Shown piece by piece: positions 44,319 to 53,406 of a stretch of DNA of 64,000 nucleotides. Position numbers and translations under genes: made by a program. The notes beneath the pieces are model-generated. The model saw only the letters and a program-made list of their open reading frames with translations, made no database searches and was not told where the DNA came from. The stretch's first letter is position 1. Each line of letters opens with the position of its first letter. Source of the stretch: Candidatus Electrothrix communis (GTDB lineage: Bacteria > Desulfobacterota > Desulfobulbia > Desulfobulbales > Desulfobulbaceae); the NCBI GenBank assembly GCA_030644725.1, contig CP130629.1, positions 4,417,501-4,481,500 on the forward strand, in the 5' to 3' direction.

Positions 44319-45623
44319 ATGAAACACGTGAATGTAGGGCTTATCGGATTCGGTACAGTGGGCAGCGGTCTGGCCGAGGTGCTTCTTTCTCAGCAGGAAC
44401 GTCTTCAGCAGCGCAGCGGCCTCACTATTCGCCTAGCCAAGGTTGCTGCTCCCTCAGCAAAGGAGTTGCCAGCCCAGTTTGCTGATACCGCCTTGGTCAA
44501 TGATGCTGCCGAACTGATCAATGATCCAGATATTGACATTGTTGTGGAGCTGATCGGCGGCATTCAGCCTGCCAAGACCTTTGTTATGGAGGCTATTGCT
44601 GCTGGCAAGCATGTGGTGACCGCCAATAAGGCCCTACTTTCCCAGGAGGGCAAGGAAATCTTTGCCGCTGCGGCAGCCAAGGGTGTTGAGGTGGGATTCG
44701 AAGCCAGTGTGGGCGGCGGTATTCCGTTGATCAAGGGATTGAAGGAAGGTTTGGTGGCCAATAATATCCTTTCTATTATGGGGATCCTTAACGGGACAGC
44801 CAACTACATCCTTACCCGGATGACCGACGAGGGCAGCGCTTTTGCCGATGTGCTCAAGGATGCCCAGGATTTGGGTTTTGCTGAGGCCGATCCCACCTAT
44901 GATGTGGAGGGTATTGACACAGCCCATAAGCTGGCCATCCTCATGACTATGGCCTATGGCATGAATATTACCCATGACGAGATTGCCACTGAAGGCATCA
45001 GTGGCATTGAGCCCATCGACATAGAGTTTGCTCGTGAGTTTGGCTGCCGGATCAAGCTGCTGGCCATTAGCCGTAATCATGGTGACCATGTGGAGGCACG
45101 GGTGCATCCGACCATGGTGCCGAATTCCCATCTGCTGGCCTCTATCAGTGGGGCCTATAATGCGGTCCATTTTAATGGTGATATGGTGGGTAATGTCTTG
45201 CTTTACGGTCAGGGTGCGGGCAAGATGCCCACTGGTTCTGCGGTTGCTGCGGATGTGGTGGATATAGCTCGCGACATCGCTGCCGGTTCCGTGGGCCGGG
45301 TGCCTTCGCTCTCCTATCTGCCGGAGAACATCAAGGATCGGGCCGTGACCCCGCTGGATCAGCTGTCCTGTCCCTATTACTTCCGTATCACGGCGTTGGA
45401 TCAGCCGGGTGTGCTGGCTGCTGTGTCCACGGTGCTCAGTCGGCATGAAATCAGTATTGAGTCGGTGATCCAAAAGGGGCGTGAGGAGGGCGAGCCGGTC
45501 TCTATTGTTATGCAGACGCATACTGCTGCCGAATCAGCAGTTGCCTCGGCCTTGGCAGAGATTGATGCTCTGGAGGCTATCACCGCGCCTACGGTGCGGA
45601 TTAGGATGTTGGAGGGGGAGTAA
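44319..45623 (+). CDS. hom: Homoserine dehydrogenase
   Basis: 434-aa NAD(P)-dependent enzyme of Thr/Met synthesis. N-terminal VGLIGFGTVGSG Rossmann motif; catalytic region with GILNGTANYI and the family signature region DPTYDVEGIDTAHKLAIL; a C-terminal ACT domain (about 350-430) for feedback control by threonine. Start ATG 44319 fits the family; ATG 44244 with a GAGAG site would add 25 unusual residues. The length is typical (about 435). Confidence 0.92.
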   Translation: MKHVNVGLIGFGTVGSGLAEVLLSQQERLQQRSGLTIRLAKVAAPSAKELPAQFADTALVNDAAELINDPDIDIVVELIGGIQPAKTFVMEAIAAGKHVVTANKALLSQEGKEIFAAAAAKGVEVGFEASVGGGIPLIKGLKEGLVANNILSIMGILNGTANYILTRMTDEGSAFADVLKDAQDLGFAEADPTYDVEGIDTAHKLAILMTMAYGMNITHDEIATEGISGIEPIDIEFAREFGCRIKLLAISRNHGDHVEARVHPTMVPNSHLLASISGAYNAVHFNGDMVGNVLLYGQGAGKMPTGSAVAADVVDIARDIAAGSVGRVPSLSYLPENIKDRAVTPLDQLSCPYYFRITALDQPGVLAAVSTVLSRHEISIESVIQKGREEGEPVSIVMQTHTAAESAVASALAEIDALEAITAPTVRIRMLEGE

Positions 45624-45644
45624 CTCAAGCCCGAGGAGTACACC

Positions 45645-45758
45645 ATGACCCTCTTGAAGGCTGCTCAGGAGGTGCTGGAAGCGGTTCCTGGAACGATGGC
45701 GGTGGGTGAGCTGCTGGGTATGGCCTTGGTTTGGTGTGACACGGCGGGGGGGATGTAG
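45645..45758 (+). CDS. Short ORF, possible HARE-HTH fragment
   Basis: 37 residues with GAGGAG 5 nt before the ATG, starting 22 nt after hom. The start (MTLLKAAQEVLEAVPGT) resembles the first helices of HARE-HTH/winged-helix domains, but the rest is missing. It may be a decayed or a real small protein. Confidence 0.35.
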   Translation: MTLLKAAQEVLEAVPGTMAVGELLGMALVWCDTAGGM

Positions 45759-45776
45759 ATTGTACATCCTGATCCG

Positions 45777-45891
45777 GGAGAAAAATAGCCTGCCCCGCGC
45801 CCCGCAGGCAAACCGCAGGATTCCTGCAAGGAGGACAACATGAGGGCACAATTGAAAATGGTACTTTTCTTGAGCACATTGTTGGTATTGA
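45777..45891 (+). repeat. Leader and signal-peptide region, copy 1 of duplication
   Basis: Matches 47923-48030 at most positions over the untranslated leader, the ribosome site (caaggaggacaa), the start codon and the first about 17 codons. A short inverted repeat gcagg/cctgc (45815-45819 with 45823-45827) precedes the ribosome site. Copy 1 has 7 extra bases near 45796. Confidence 0.75.
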
Positions 45892-47711
45892 TATCAGGCC
45901 AGGCGCAGGGGGCGGATATCATCGTGGATGCGGGCGGAATCTGTACCTTGGCCGATGCGATCACTGCGGTCAATAATGATGCGGACACCGGAGGCTGTGT
46001 CGCCAGCGGGATTTATGGCGATGACACTATCACCTTGGCGGCTGATGTCTTCCTTAGTGTCGCCCTTCCGCAAGTCACCACCACGATCACCCTTGAGGGC
46101 GATGGGCATAAGATTGACGGCCAGAACAACAGTGCAGTAGGCTCTGTGCTGACAATCGGCAACGAGGGCGACCTAGTCCTGAACGGGGCTACGGTCACCG
46201 GCGGGAACACGTCTGGCGACGGCGGAGGGATTAACAATTGGTTAGGCGGTGCAGTTACGCTGACCGATTCCACAGTCAGCGGAAATTCAGCGCGGTGGGG
46301 CGGAGGGATTTACAATTACAGCGGCACAGTCACGTTGACCAACTCCACAGTTAGCGAGAACTCGGCAGACGAAGGCGGGGGGATTGTAAATTACGACGGG
46401 ACAGTCACGCTGACCAGCTCCACAGTCAGCGTGAACTCGGCAGTAGGCGCCAGCGGCGGGATTGAGAATTGGTTAGGTGGTGCAGTCACGCTGACCGATT
46501 CCACAGTCAGCGGAAACATAGCGGGGGGCGACGGCGGCGGGATCAGTAATTTTTGGGAAGGAGGGCCTGGCTATTGGAACAATTCAGTCACGCTGACCAA
46601 CTCCACAGTCAGCGGCAACACAGCGGGGGGCTCGGGCGGAGGGATTAATAATCTATGGGAAGACGGGTTTGAAGGCGGCGGCATAGTCACATTAACCAAC
46701 TCCGCAGTCAGCGAGAACTCGGCATCCGACGGCGGAGGGATTTGCAATTGGGGCGACGGCACAGTCACGCTGATCAACTCCACGGTCAACGGAAACACAG
46801 CAAATGGCTTTGGCGGGGGGGTTGGGAATCTGTGGAAAGACGGGTTTGAAGGCGGCGGCATGGTTACGCTGACCAACTCCACAGTCAGCGAGAACTCGGC
46901 AGACTACGGCGGAGGGATTTGCAATTACGAGGGCACAGTCGCGCTGACCAATTCCACAGTCAACGGAAATTTAGCAAATGACTTTGGCGGGGGAGTTGAA
47001 AATTTCTACGGCACAGTCACGTTGACCAATTCCACAGTCAACGAAAACACAGCGGCAGGCTATGACGGTGGGGGAGTTCATAATTACAACGGCGGTATAG
47101 CCACCCTGGTTAACTCCACAGTTAGCGGAAATACAGCAGCGAGCCACGGCGGGGGGATTGAAAATTACAACTCTGGCTATTTGAGCAATTCAGTCACGCT
47201 GACCAACTCCACGGTCAGCAATAACTCAGCATCCTACGGCGGAGGGATTGACAATTACGATGGCACAGTCACGCTGGGCAGCTCAATCGTCAGCGGGAAT
47301 ACAGCTACAGCTGTTTCCGTTGGCGATGAAGTCTATACCGAAAGCGGCGATATCACCGCAGACAACCATAATCTCTTTGGCCACAGCAGCGAGACGAATG
47401 CCGAGGCCTTCTATAATTTCACGCCCGGCGGCAGCGATGTCAATGCTACCAGCGACAGCACGAACATGCCTCTGAGCTCCATTCTTGAAACGACCTTGGC
47501 TGACAACGGTGGCCCCACTCAAACCCATGCCCTGGTTGCAGGCAGCCCGGCTGTTGATCTGGACGCATCATGCAGCACGGGGTTGACCATAGACCAACGC
47601 GGCTCCCCCCGCCCGCTCGGCAGAGGCTGCGATGCGGGTTCCTTTGAATCTACCTACAGCGCAAAATTAGAGGCCATGCCGTGGGTGTACCTCTTGCTTC
47701 TGAAGAAGTGA
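45840..47711 (+). CDS. Secreted CSLREA/choice-of-anchor-Q beta-helix protein
   Basis: 623 aa. Signal peptide about residues 5-24. An N-terminal CSLREA-like domain (CTLADAITAVN near 35) is followed by 13 repeats of the type (A/T)VTLTNSTVSxNxAxxxGG with GGGI.N spacers, giving a right-handed beta-helix (about 70-490). A choice-of-anchor-Q domain follows (LADNGGPTQTHALVAGSPAVD near 560). It ends with MPWVYLLLLKK, also found in modified form in the neighbour at 48098. Likely cell-surface or secreted; function unknown. Near-identical repeats suggest recent expansion. ATG 45840 has AGGAGG 5 nt upstream. Confidence 0.8.
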   Translation: MRAQLKMVLFLSTLLVLISGQAQGADIIVDAGGICTLADAITAVNNDADTGGCVASGIYGDDTITLAADVFLSVALPQVTTTITLEGDGHKIDGQNNSAVGSVLTIGNEGDLVLNGATVTGGNTSGDGGGINNWLGGAVTLTDSTVSGNSARWGGGIYNYSGTVTLTNSTVSENSADEGGGIVNYDGTVTLTSSTVSVNSAVGASGGIENWLGGAVTLTDSTVSGNIAGGDGGGISNFWEGGPGYWNNSVTLTNSTVSGNTAGGSGGGINNLWEDGFEGGGIVTLTNSAVSENSASDGGGICNWGDGTVTLINSTVNGNTANGFGGGVGNLWKDGFEGGGMVTLTNSTVSENSADYGGGICNYEGTVALTNSTVNGNLANDFGGGVENFYGTVTLTNSTVNENTAAGYDGGGVHNYNGGIATLVNSTVSGNTAASHGGGIENYNSGYLSNSVTLTNSTVSNNSASYGGGIDNYDGTVTLGSSIVSGNTATAVSVGDEVYTESGDITADNHNLFGHSSETNAEAFYNFTPGGSDVNATSDSTNMPLSSILETTLADNGGPTQTHALVAGSPAVDLDASCSTGLTIDQRGSPRPLGRGCDAGSFESTYSAKLEAMPWVYLLLLKK

Positions 47712-47922
47712 ACGGAGTGATTGGGGGTGCAAAAGGGCTTCTCGACTGAACGCGGTAAGCCGATGCAAAGCAAGAGTGGAGAGAAGGACTTGAATGTTGT
47801 ATCGCAAAGGAGAAAGCAGGACACCTCATTGCTCAAGGCATCAAATTTTTTTATTCTCAATAAGATCTATGCAACGATGTTTGATCGCCCCGAAGAAATC
47901 CTTTCCCCTTTTTTCACAATGC

Positions 47923-48030
47923 GGAGAAAAATAGCCTGTCCCGCAGGCAAGCCGCAAGATTCCTGCAAGGAGGACAATATGAGGGCACAACTGAAGGATC
48001 TACTTTTCTTGAGCACAATGTTGGTACTGA
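47923..48030 (+). repeat. Leader and signal-peptide region, copy 2 of duplication
   Basis: Second copy of the 45777-45891 leader. It opens a truncated reading frame (47979-48086) rather than a full gene. Confidence 0.75.
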
Positions 48031-48086
48031 TGGATATTGGAGGAGGAGGTTCTGATGGTGCTATGGCCCAACCCAATGGCAGGTAG
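47979..48086 (+). pseudogene. Truncated signal-peptide remnant of beta-helix gene
   Basis: Starts with MRAQLKDLLFLSTMLVL, matching the start of the 45840 protein, then becomes a Gly-rich unrelated stretch and stops after 35 residues. Its ribosome site is intact. It may be the head of a deleted paralogue. Confidence 0.7.
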
Positions 48087-48097
48087 GGCCGGATTCC

Positions 48098-49786
48098 TCA
48101 GTTGTTCAACAATAGAAGATAGAGGGTTGGCAGGAAGGCTGTGCTGTTGCTCAGGCTGATGCTACCCTCAAAGGCACCTGCATCACATCCTGTATCTGGT
48201 CGGGGCTCACCACGTTGATCCTCAGTCAAGTTGCCGCTGCATGCTGTATCCAGATCGACTGCTGGGCTGTCGGTAACTAGGGCATGGGTCTGGGTCGGGC
48301 CGCCGTTGTCGGCAAGGGGGAGGAGAATGGCATCCGGGGCAGTCGGAGTTGTGCCGTCGCTGGTGGCGGTGACATCCTTGGTGCTGGGTGTGAAGTTGAA
48401 GAAGGCTTGAGTATTGGTCTCGTTACTGTGGCCGAAAAGATTATAATTATAGCCAGTAATGTCTCCGTTTAAATCGCTTATTTCATTCCCATTGTTAGCT
48501 GTGTTGCCGCTGATAATCGATCCGGTCAATGCTATATGTCCTATATTGTTATAAATGCCTCCGCCATGATCGCCAGCCTCATTTTTGCTGACCGTTGAGT
48601 TGGTCAGCATAAGGAAGCCGCCGTCACTATAGATTCCCCCTCCATCATGGGCCGCCTCATTCCCGCTGATCGTGGAGTTAGTCAGCATGGCGGTGGAAGC
48701 AAAAACACAAATCCCGCCGCCGTAACTATAGATCCATCCGCCATGATCGCTTGCCAAGTTTCCGCTGGCTGTGGAATTGATTAGTTTGAGATTGGAATCA
48801 AAAACAAAAATCCCGCCGCCTAACCAACTCTCATTTCTGCTAACTGTAGAGTTGGTCAGTGTGATGGTGTCTCCGGTGTCATTAAGAAATTCAGCGTAAA
48901 TTCCACCGCCGAAAAAACCCTTATTTTCGCTGACCGTGGAGTCTGTCAAGCTGAGGGTGGAGGAATTAGCATAAATCCCTCCACCATTGTCATAAAATGT
49001 CGAATTTCCGCTGACTGTGGAGTTGGTCAGCGTAAGGGTGCTGCCGTTACTGTAAATCCCCCCACCGCTAGACCAAGCCTCATTTCTGTTGACCGTGGAA
49101 TTGATCAGTGTGACGATGGAGTCGTCAATGAAAATACCCCCGCCATAGTTAATTCCAGTGCCATAGGGATATGCCGAATTCGAATTTTCGCTGACCGTGG
49201 AATTGGTCATCGTAAGGAAGCCACCGTTGCTATAAATCCCTCCACCGTTACCAGCAGCCAAATTTCCGCTGACCGTGGAGTTGTTCAGCGTAAGGGAGCC
49301 GCCATTACTATAAATCCCGCCGCCATGACGGTGCCCATCTTCACCTATGTATCCTGTCCCACCAGTGATAGTGATCTCGTTTAAGGTCAGGATGCCGCTG
49401 CTGGCGACGTGTAGTAGGCTGCCTACAGCCAAATTATTGTTGCCATTAAGGGTGTTGTCATTGCCGTTAATGGCTATCTCTGTTGTGATCTGCGGTAGCA
49501 TTTTTTCATTAATAGGCGTTATAGGTGGGGTTATTATTATTGCTTCTGTAGGCAATGAAAGTTGCTCTTCAGGAAGGAGTGGGCTGTAGGTTAACTCAAT
49601 GGTGTCCTTGCCAGCATCACCGCTAATGCAGTTGCCTGTTGCAGTATCTGTGTTGGCCGCAGTGATGGCATCGGCCAAAGTGCAGTTCCCATCGGCAGTG
49701 ATAGTTGCAGCCTGCACTTGACCTGCTGCAAGGCAGAGCAGTAAGGGGGCCTTGAGCCATGCCTGTTTCCAAAAATACATTTTCAT
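48098..49786 (-). CDS. Secreted CSLREA/choice-of-anchor-Q beta-helix protein 2
   Basis: 562 aa paralogue on the opposite strand. Signal peptide about 8-25, CSLREA-like CTLADAITAAN near residue 36, 10 beta-helix repeats (xLTNSTVSxN with GGGIY spacers, about 125-430), a choice-of-anchor-Q domain (LADNGGPTQTHALVTDSPAVD near 500) and a C-terminal LPTLYLLLLNN. It converges with the truncated copy at 48086. Confidence 0.8.
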   Translation of the reverse strand: MKMYFWKQAWLKAPLLLCLAAGQVQAATITADGNCTLADAITAANTDTATGNCISGDAGKDTIELTYSPLLPEEQLSLPTEAIIITPPITPINEKMLPQITTEIAINGNDNTLNGNNNLAVGSLLHVASSGILTLNEITITGGTGYIGEDGHRHGGGIYSNGGSLTLNNSTVSGNLAAGNGGGIYSNGGFLTMTNSTVSENSNSAYPYGTGINYGGGIFIDDSIVTLINSTVNRNEAWSSGGGIYSNGSTLTLTNSTVSGNSTFYDNGGGIYANSSTLSLTDSTVSENKGFFGGGIYAEFLNDTGDTITLTNSTVSRNESWLGGGIFVFDSNLKLINSTASGNLASDHGGWIYSYGGGICVFASTAMLTNSTISGNEAAHDGGGIYSDGGFLMLTNSTVSKNEAGDHGGGIYNNIGHIALTGSIISGNTANNGNEISDLNGDITGYNYNLFGHSNETNTQAFFNFTPSTKDVTATSDGTTPTAPDAILLPLADNGGPTQTHALVTDSPAVDLDTACSGNLTEDQRGEPRPDTGCDAGAFEGSISLSNSTAFLPTLYLLLLNN

Positions 49787-50222
49787 ATTCCTCCTCCTTT
49801 TGTATCAAATCGTGATTCAGGTAAAAAGTATTTATCTTCGCAAGGTCTGCCATTTATTCAAGGAGAAAGCAAGTAATTTTGTGGGGAGTGACGAGCGGCC
49901 TTGCCGGGTTGCACCTTCTCTTGCATTGATGACAGGGGCTCGTTATCCAACCCTAAGGATAAATCTCATTTACCGAGAAGACCCCCTGTCGTCCGACTTG
50001 TCTTCTCTTTCTGATTCCTGTTAACCCCCGAAGAATCCCTTGACAAACCCCAAGCCTCGTCGTAGGATCGAATGGTTATGGTTTTTAGTTATCTCAATAG
50101 GTTGAATGGAAAAAGGAAAATACGGTTCGTTCATAGGAGCCTGTCCCTGTTTTTTCGGCGGTCGGTTTCCGTACGCATGCTTTTTCTGGAAAACCTTTCC
50201 CATTATTTTAAGGAGAAAAAGA
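49787..50222. other. 436-bp divergent spacer, no gene seen
   Basis: Between the start of the minus-strand beta-helix gene and the plus-strand Cys-rich gene. Should hold both promoters. A strong ribosome site (AAGGAGAAAA) is at its right end. Confidence 0.4.
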
Positions 50223-51041
50223 ATGAAAACACTCATTGGGAAATTCTCACCGGCGAAATTGGTTATCTTGTTTGCCGCACTGCTCTGTCTACTGCCGCTC
50301 AGTATGACCCAGGCTGCCTCAGGCACCTGTCAGGCCCGCTATGAAGTGGTGGTCACCCATGTGAACGGCAGGCCCATGAACAAGGTTATCCAGTTCGGCG
50401 AGTTTCAGAGCCACGGTAGAGGGAGGATTCAGCCCCGAGCTGCTATGCGTGCCAAGCAGAACGCTGAACGTTGTATGCAGACCCAATGGTACGGCAGGCA
50501 GAGCGGGATGGTCCCCCATGGATGTATGGATCAGCAGCGTATTACCGGGTATAATGTACAGGACTTTGAAAAAACGCTGAAGCAGGAGGTCTGTAAATCC
50601 CTCAAACCTCTGCCCTGTGATCGAGGGGCAGCTGAGATTCGTTATTCCATCTTTGCTGTGGTTGATGGAGGTCCGGGATGCGGCACCCGTATGAGTCCGG
50701 TTTCCAGAACTCTGCTCGACAGCAATATTTTAACTCAATGCAAGTGCCGGAAGCCGTTGCCTGCGCCGCAGCAGGTTTCCCCAGCCCGGGGCACGGTATT
50801 TCATCATGTCCCACGCCGCACCTTGGTGGCTTGGCAGCCTGTTCCTAAGGCCCGGAGCTATGTGGTTGAGATCAAATATAACGGTAGGGTATGGACGACC
50901 CTTAATGCCACCGGTGAGGCCACCTTTGCGACCTTTGATTTTCCCGGTGCGGGTCAGGGAGAGTGGCGGGTGGTTGCTCAAAACCGACGCGGAAGACAGG
51001 GGACACCAAGCCCGTGGCACAGCTTTCAATACCAACGCTGA
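50223..51041 (+). CDS. Secreted Cys-rich protein with C-terminal Fn3-like domain
   Basis: 272 aa. Signal peptide about 5-32 (AKLVILFAALLCLLPL...TQAA). The N-terminal region (about 35-165) has seven to eight Cys, probably disulfide-bonded; family unknown. The C-terminal about 95 residues look like a fibronectin-III/sandwich domain (LVAWQPVPKARSYVVEIKYNG...). The start ATG 50223 is chosen from the AAGGAG site 7 nt upstream; a frame from 50106 has no site. Function unknown. Confidence 0.6.
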   Translation: MKTLIGKFSPAKLVILFAALLCLLPLSMTQAASGTCQARYEVVVTHVNGRPMNKVIQFGEFQSHGRGRIQPRAAMRAKQNAERCMQTQWYGRQSGMVPHGCMDQQRITGYNVQDFEKTLKQEVCKSLKPLPCDRGAAEIRYSIFAVVDGGPGCGTRMSPVSRTLLDSNILTQCKCRKPLPAPQQVSPARGTVFHHVPRRTLVAWQPVPKARSYVVEIKYNGRVWTTLNATGEATFATFDFPGAGQGEWRVVAQNRRGRQGTPSPWHSFQYQR

Positions 51042-51107
51042 TGCATTTTCTGTAATGAACTTTCCCGTCCTTTGCTTGAGCGGGGGCGGGGAGCAAACTG
51101 AACGCTT

Positions 51108-52370
51108 ATGAAATACATTCTTCTTATTGGCGACGGCATGGGTGATACCCCTGTGCCGGAACTCGGGGACAAGACCCCGCTGGAAGCCGCCCATAAACCC
51201 GCCATTGACCGACTTTGTGCAGCTGCGGAGCCACTTCTTGTTCGCACCGTCCCGGAGGGTTATCCGCCGGGCAGTGATGTGGCCAATCTCTCCCTGCTCG
51301 GTTATGAGCCGGAGAAATACTACACTGGTCGGGCACCTTTGGAAGCGGCCAGTATAGGAGTAGAAATTCCAGAGGGAGCTCTGGCCTTTCGCTGCAATCT
51401 GGTCACGGTACTCTTTGAGGGCAATGAACGTCTGACTATGCTGGACCATAGTGCCGGTCATATCACCACTCCCGAGGCAACCGAGCTGATCACAGCGGTG
51501 CAGGCGGCCTGTGGCACAGATCAACTACGATTCTATCCGGGAGTGAGTTATCGGCATCTGCTTATCCATCAGGGGGAGGCCCCGGTCTCTCTCGGTACAG
51601 TTCCGCCCCATGATTATCTTGATCAGGATGTGACCGAGTTCTATGGGCAGTACCTCGGGATTGATTATCTTGCCGAGCTGATGCAAACCTCGGCCCGAGT
51701 ACTGGCCGAGCATCCGGTTAACCAGCAGCGGGCAGCGGAAGGTAAGGGGGTGGCCAATAGCCTCTGGATTTGGGGTGAGGGGAAAAAGCCTGCCATGAAT
51801 ACTTTGCAGGAGCGGCACGGGATTACCGGCAGTTTGATTTCTGCGGTGGATCTGCTCAAGGGGCTTGGCGTGTGCAGCGGCTTGGAGGTGCCGGAAGTCG
51901 AGGGGGCAACCGGCTGGCTGGACACCAATTATCAGGGCAAAGTGGATGCTGCTCTTGACGCGTTGACAAGGCAGGATTTTGCTCTGGTGCATGTGGAAGC
52001 TCCAGACGAGGCTGGGCACCAAGGGTCGGCAACCAACAAGGTGCGGGCGATTGAGGATTTTGATGCCAAGGTCGTGGCCCCGATTGTTGCCGAGATGGAT
52101 CGCCGGGGAGAGCCTTATCGGCTGGTGGTTACTATGGATCATTACACGCCCATTGCCCGTCGCACCCACGAGGATTGGCCTGTGCCCATGTTCATCTACG
52201 ATTCGCAGGGTGTTGATCAACCTGCCGGAACCAGTTACACCGAGGCGAACATCATTGCGGCAGCAGAGCAAAACGACCTCTGTCTTGAGAGCGGGGCTGC
52301 CTTCTTTACCCGCTTTGTCACGCCTAAGATCGCTTCTGACGCGTCTCAGGATGGAGAAGATCATGGTTGA
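51108..52370 (+). CDS. apgM: Cofactor-independent phosphoglycerate mutase, archaeal type
   Basis: 420-aa alkaline-phosphatase-superfamily enzyme. IGDGMGD start (Asp9), Ser56 in PGSDVANLSLLGY, and a C-terminal metal motif TMDHYTPIARRTH. ApgM members include bacterial enzymes (some annotated as homoserine-kinase-like ThrH/phosphonopyruvate family). The stop overlaps the next start. With gpmI at 6659 this makes two mutases in one window. Confidence 0.88.
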   Translation: MKYILLIGDGMGDTPVPELGDKTPLEAAHKPAIDRLCAAAEPLLVRTVPEGYPPGSDVANLSLLGYEPEKYYTGRAPLEAASIGVEIPEGALAFRCNLVTVLFEGNERLTMLDHSAGHITTPEATELITAVQAACGTDQLRFYPGVSYRHLLIHQGEAPVSLGTVPPHDYLDQDVTEFYGQYLGIDYLAELMQTSARVLAEHPVNQQRAAEGKGVANSLWIWGEGKKPAMNTLQERHGITGSLISAVDLLKGLGVCSGLEVPEVEGATGWLDTNYQGKVDAALDALTRQDFALVHVEAPDEAGHQGSATNKVRAIEDFDAKVVAPIVAEMDRRGEPYRLVVTMDHYTPIARRTHEDWPVPMFIYDSQGVDQPAGTSYTEANIIAAAEQNDLCLESGAAFFTRFVTPKIASDASQDGEDHG

Positions 52371-52821
52371 TCTGCATATGCGGATGATAGATCCTGTCTT
52401 TCGGGTGCAGTATCGGGTGATCTACGGCGATACCGACTCCGGCGGGGTGATGTATAATGCGAATTATCTCCGTTTGGTGGAAATAGGGCGCACCGAGCTG
52501 ATGCGTAACTGGGCCATTCCCTATAGCGAGATGGAGCGGCAGGGGCTTGTCCTACCGGTGACGGAGAGTTATCTTCGCTACAAGGCCCCGGCCAGATATG
52601 ATGATCTGATCACTATCGCCACCTCTCTTGCCGAGGTCAAATTTGTTTCTTGTCGCTTCCATTACAAGATCACCAGGGCGGAAGAGGGTCGGGAGCAGCT
52701 CTTGGTTAAGGGGTTTACCAATCATGCCTGTATTAATCGGCAGGGAAAATTGATGTCCTTTCCAGATAATATTCGGGAGACTATTCAGGGCGTATGGCAG
52801 CAGAAAGAACAGAGGGCGTAG
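52363..52821 (+). CDS. Acyl-CoA thioesterase (YbgC/4HBT hotdog family)
   Basis: 152-aa hotdog thioesterase. YGDTDSGGVMYNANYLRLVEIGR is the YbgC-type active-site segment (catalytic Asp in GDTD). Hydrolyses acyl-CoA; substrate unknown. Start ATG 52363 overlaps the apgM stop by 8 nt and has GGAG 6-7 nt upstream; an in-frame ATG at 52351 is possible. Confidence 0.85.
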   Translation: MVDLHMRMIDPVFRVQYRVIYGDTDSGGVMYNANYLRLVEIGRTELMRNWAIPYSEMERQGLVLPVTESYLRYKAPARYDDLITIATSLAEVKFVSCRFHYKITRAEEGREQLLVKGFTNHACINRQGKLMSFPDNIRETIQGVWQQKEQRA

Positions 52822-52925
52822 GGGATACCAACAGAAGAATGGTGGCTTGCACGTTTTTGGCAGGTTGGCTAATGATCTTTTTGGCCGAATTTGTATAAAA
52901 AAGAATGATAGAGAGAAAAAAGATG

Positions 52926-52954
52926 TTGACGGAATCTTAATACTCATGTATAGT
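52926..52954 (+). promoter_or_regulatory. Promoter of initiator tRNA
   Basis: TTGACG (52926-52931), 17-bp spacer, TATAGT (52949-52954); predicted start about 52961, 7 nt before the mature tRNA. Confidence 0.75.
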
Positions 52955-52967
52955 GTTCATCAAGTGA

Positions 52968-53044
<77 letters not shown>

Positions 53045-53054
53045 CAGAAAATTC

Positions 53055-53090
53055 AACGGGTTGGACTTTTTTAGTCTAACCCGTTTTTTT
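53055..53090 (+). terminator. Rho-independent terminator 1 after tRNA-fMet
   Basis: 13-bp stem (aacgggttggact / agtctaacccgtt, one G-T) with 5-nt loop, followed by a run of T. Confidence 0.85.
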
Positions 53091-53099
53091 ATTGGTTTT

Positions 53100-53137
53100 A
53101 ACCCTGAACTGTTTTTTTACGGTTCAGGGTTTTTTTA
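53100..53137 (+). terminator. Rho-independent terminator 2
   Basis: 13-nt arms (aaccctgaactgt / acggttcagggtt) followed by a run of T, immediately behind the first terminator. Confidence 0.8.
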
Positions 53138-53140
53138 TTG

Positions 53141-53212
53141 CCAGCGCATAAGGCCAGATTCTCAGGGGCCGAAGAACTTTTTGACAGCCTTGAAGAAGAC
53201 AGCGGCAAGTAA
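53141..53212 (+). pseudogene. Antitoxin remnant (RelB/DinJ-like C-terminus)
   Basis: A short frame ends ...HKARFSGAEELFDSLEED and stops 7 nt before the toxin-like frame. This resembles the C-terminal end of RelB/DinJ antitoxins (SxEELxxDL). The N-terminal part is missing. Confidence 0.4.
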
Positions 53213-53219
53213 ACGGGCG

Positions 53220-53342
53220 GTGCTGCTCCGTGCAGCGGATTACACCCGGCAGTTTCTCAAGGACTGGAAATGGCTTTCACGTTCGGGGAGGTATGATCAG
53301 AACCGGCTGAAAGAGGCTATGTTGCTGCTGGTTGCTTTGTGA
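53220..53342 (+). pseudogene. Truncated YafQ/RelE-like toxin
   Basis: 40-residue frame starting at GTG 53220: VLLRAADYTRQFLKDWKW..., with FLKDWKWLSRSGRYDQNRL resembling the F-kkD-k-l-kkxGrdlxkL start of YafQ/RelE toxins. It stops early (after ALLLVAL-like end). The pair therefore looks like a decayed toxin-antitoxin locus. Confidence 0.45.
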
Positions 53343-53406
53343 TGGTGTGGTGTATGATGGTTAGCAGGGAGAGGGGGTAATATAAAATTCATTATCCGAC
53401 ATTTAT

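Noticed and set aside
45777-45840. c-di-GMP (GEMM) riboswitch
   Set aside because: A few matching words (ggcaaacc) but no conserved GEMM architecture or tetraloop/receptor.
51525-52364. Long minus-strand frames over apgM and neighbours
   Set aside because: Complement of well-supported plus-strand genes.
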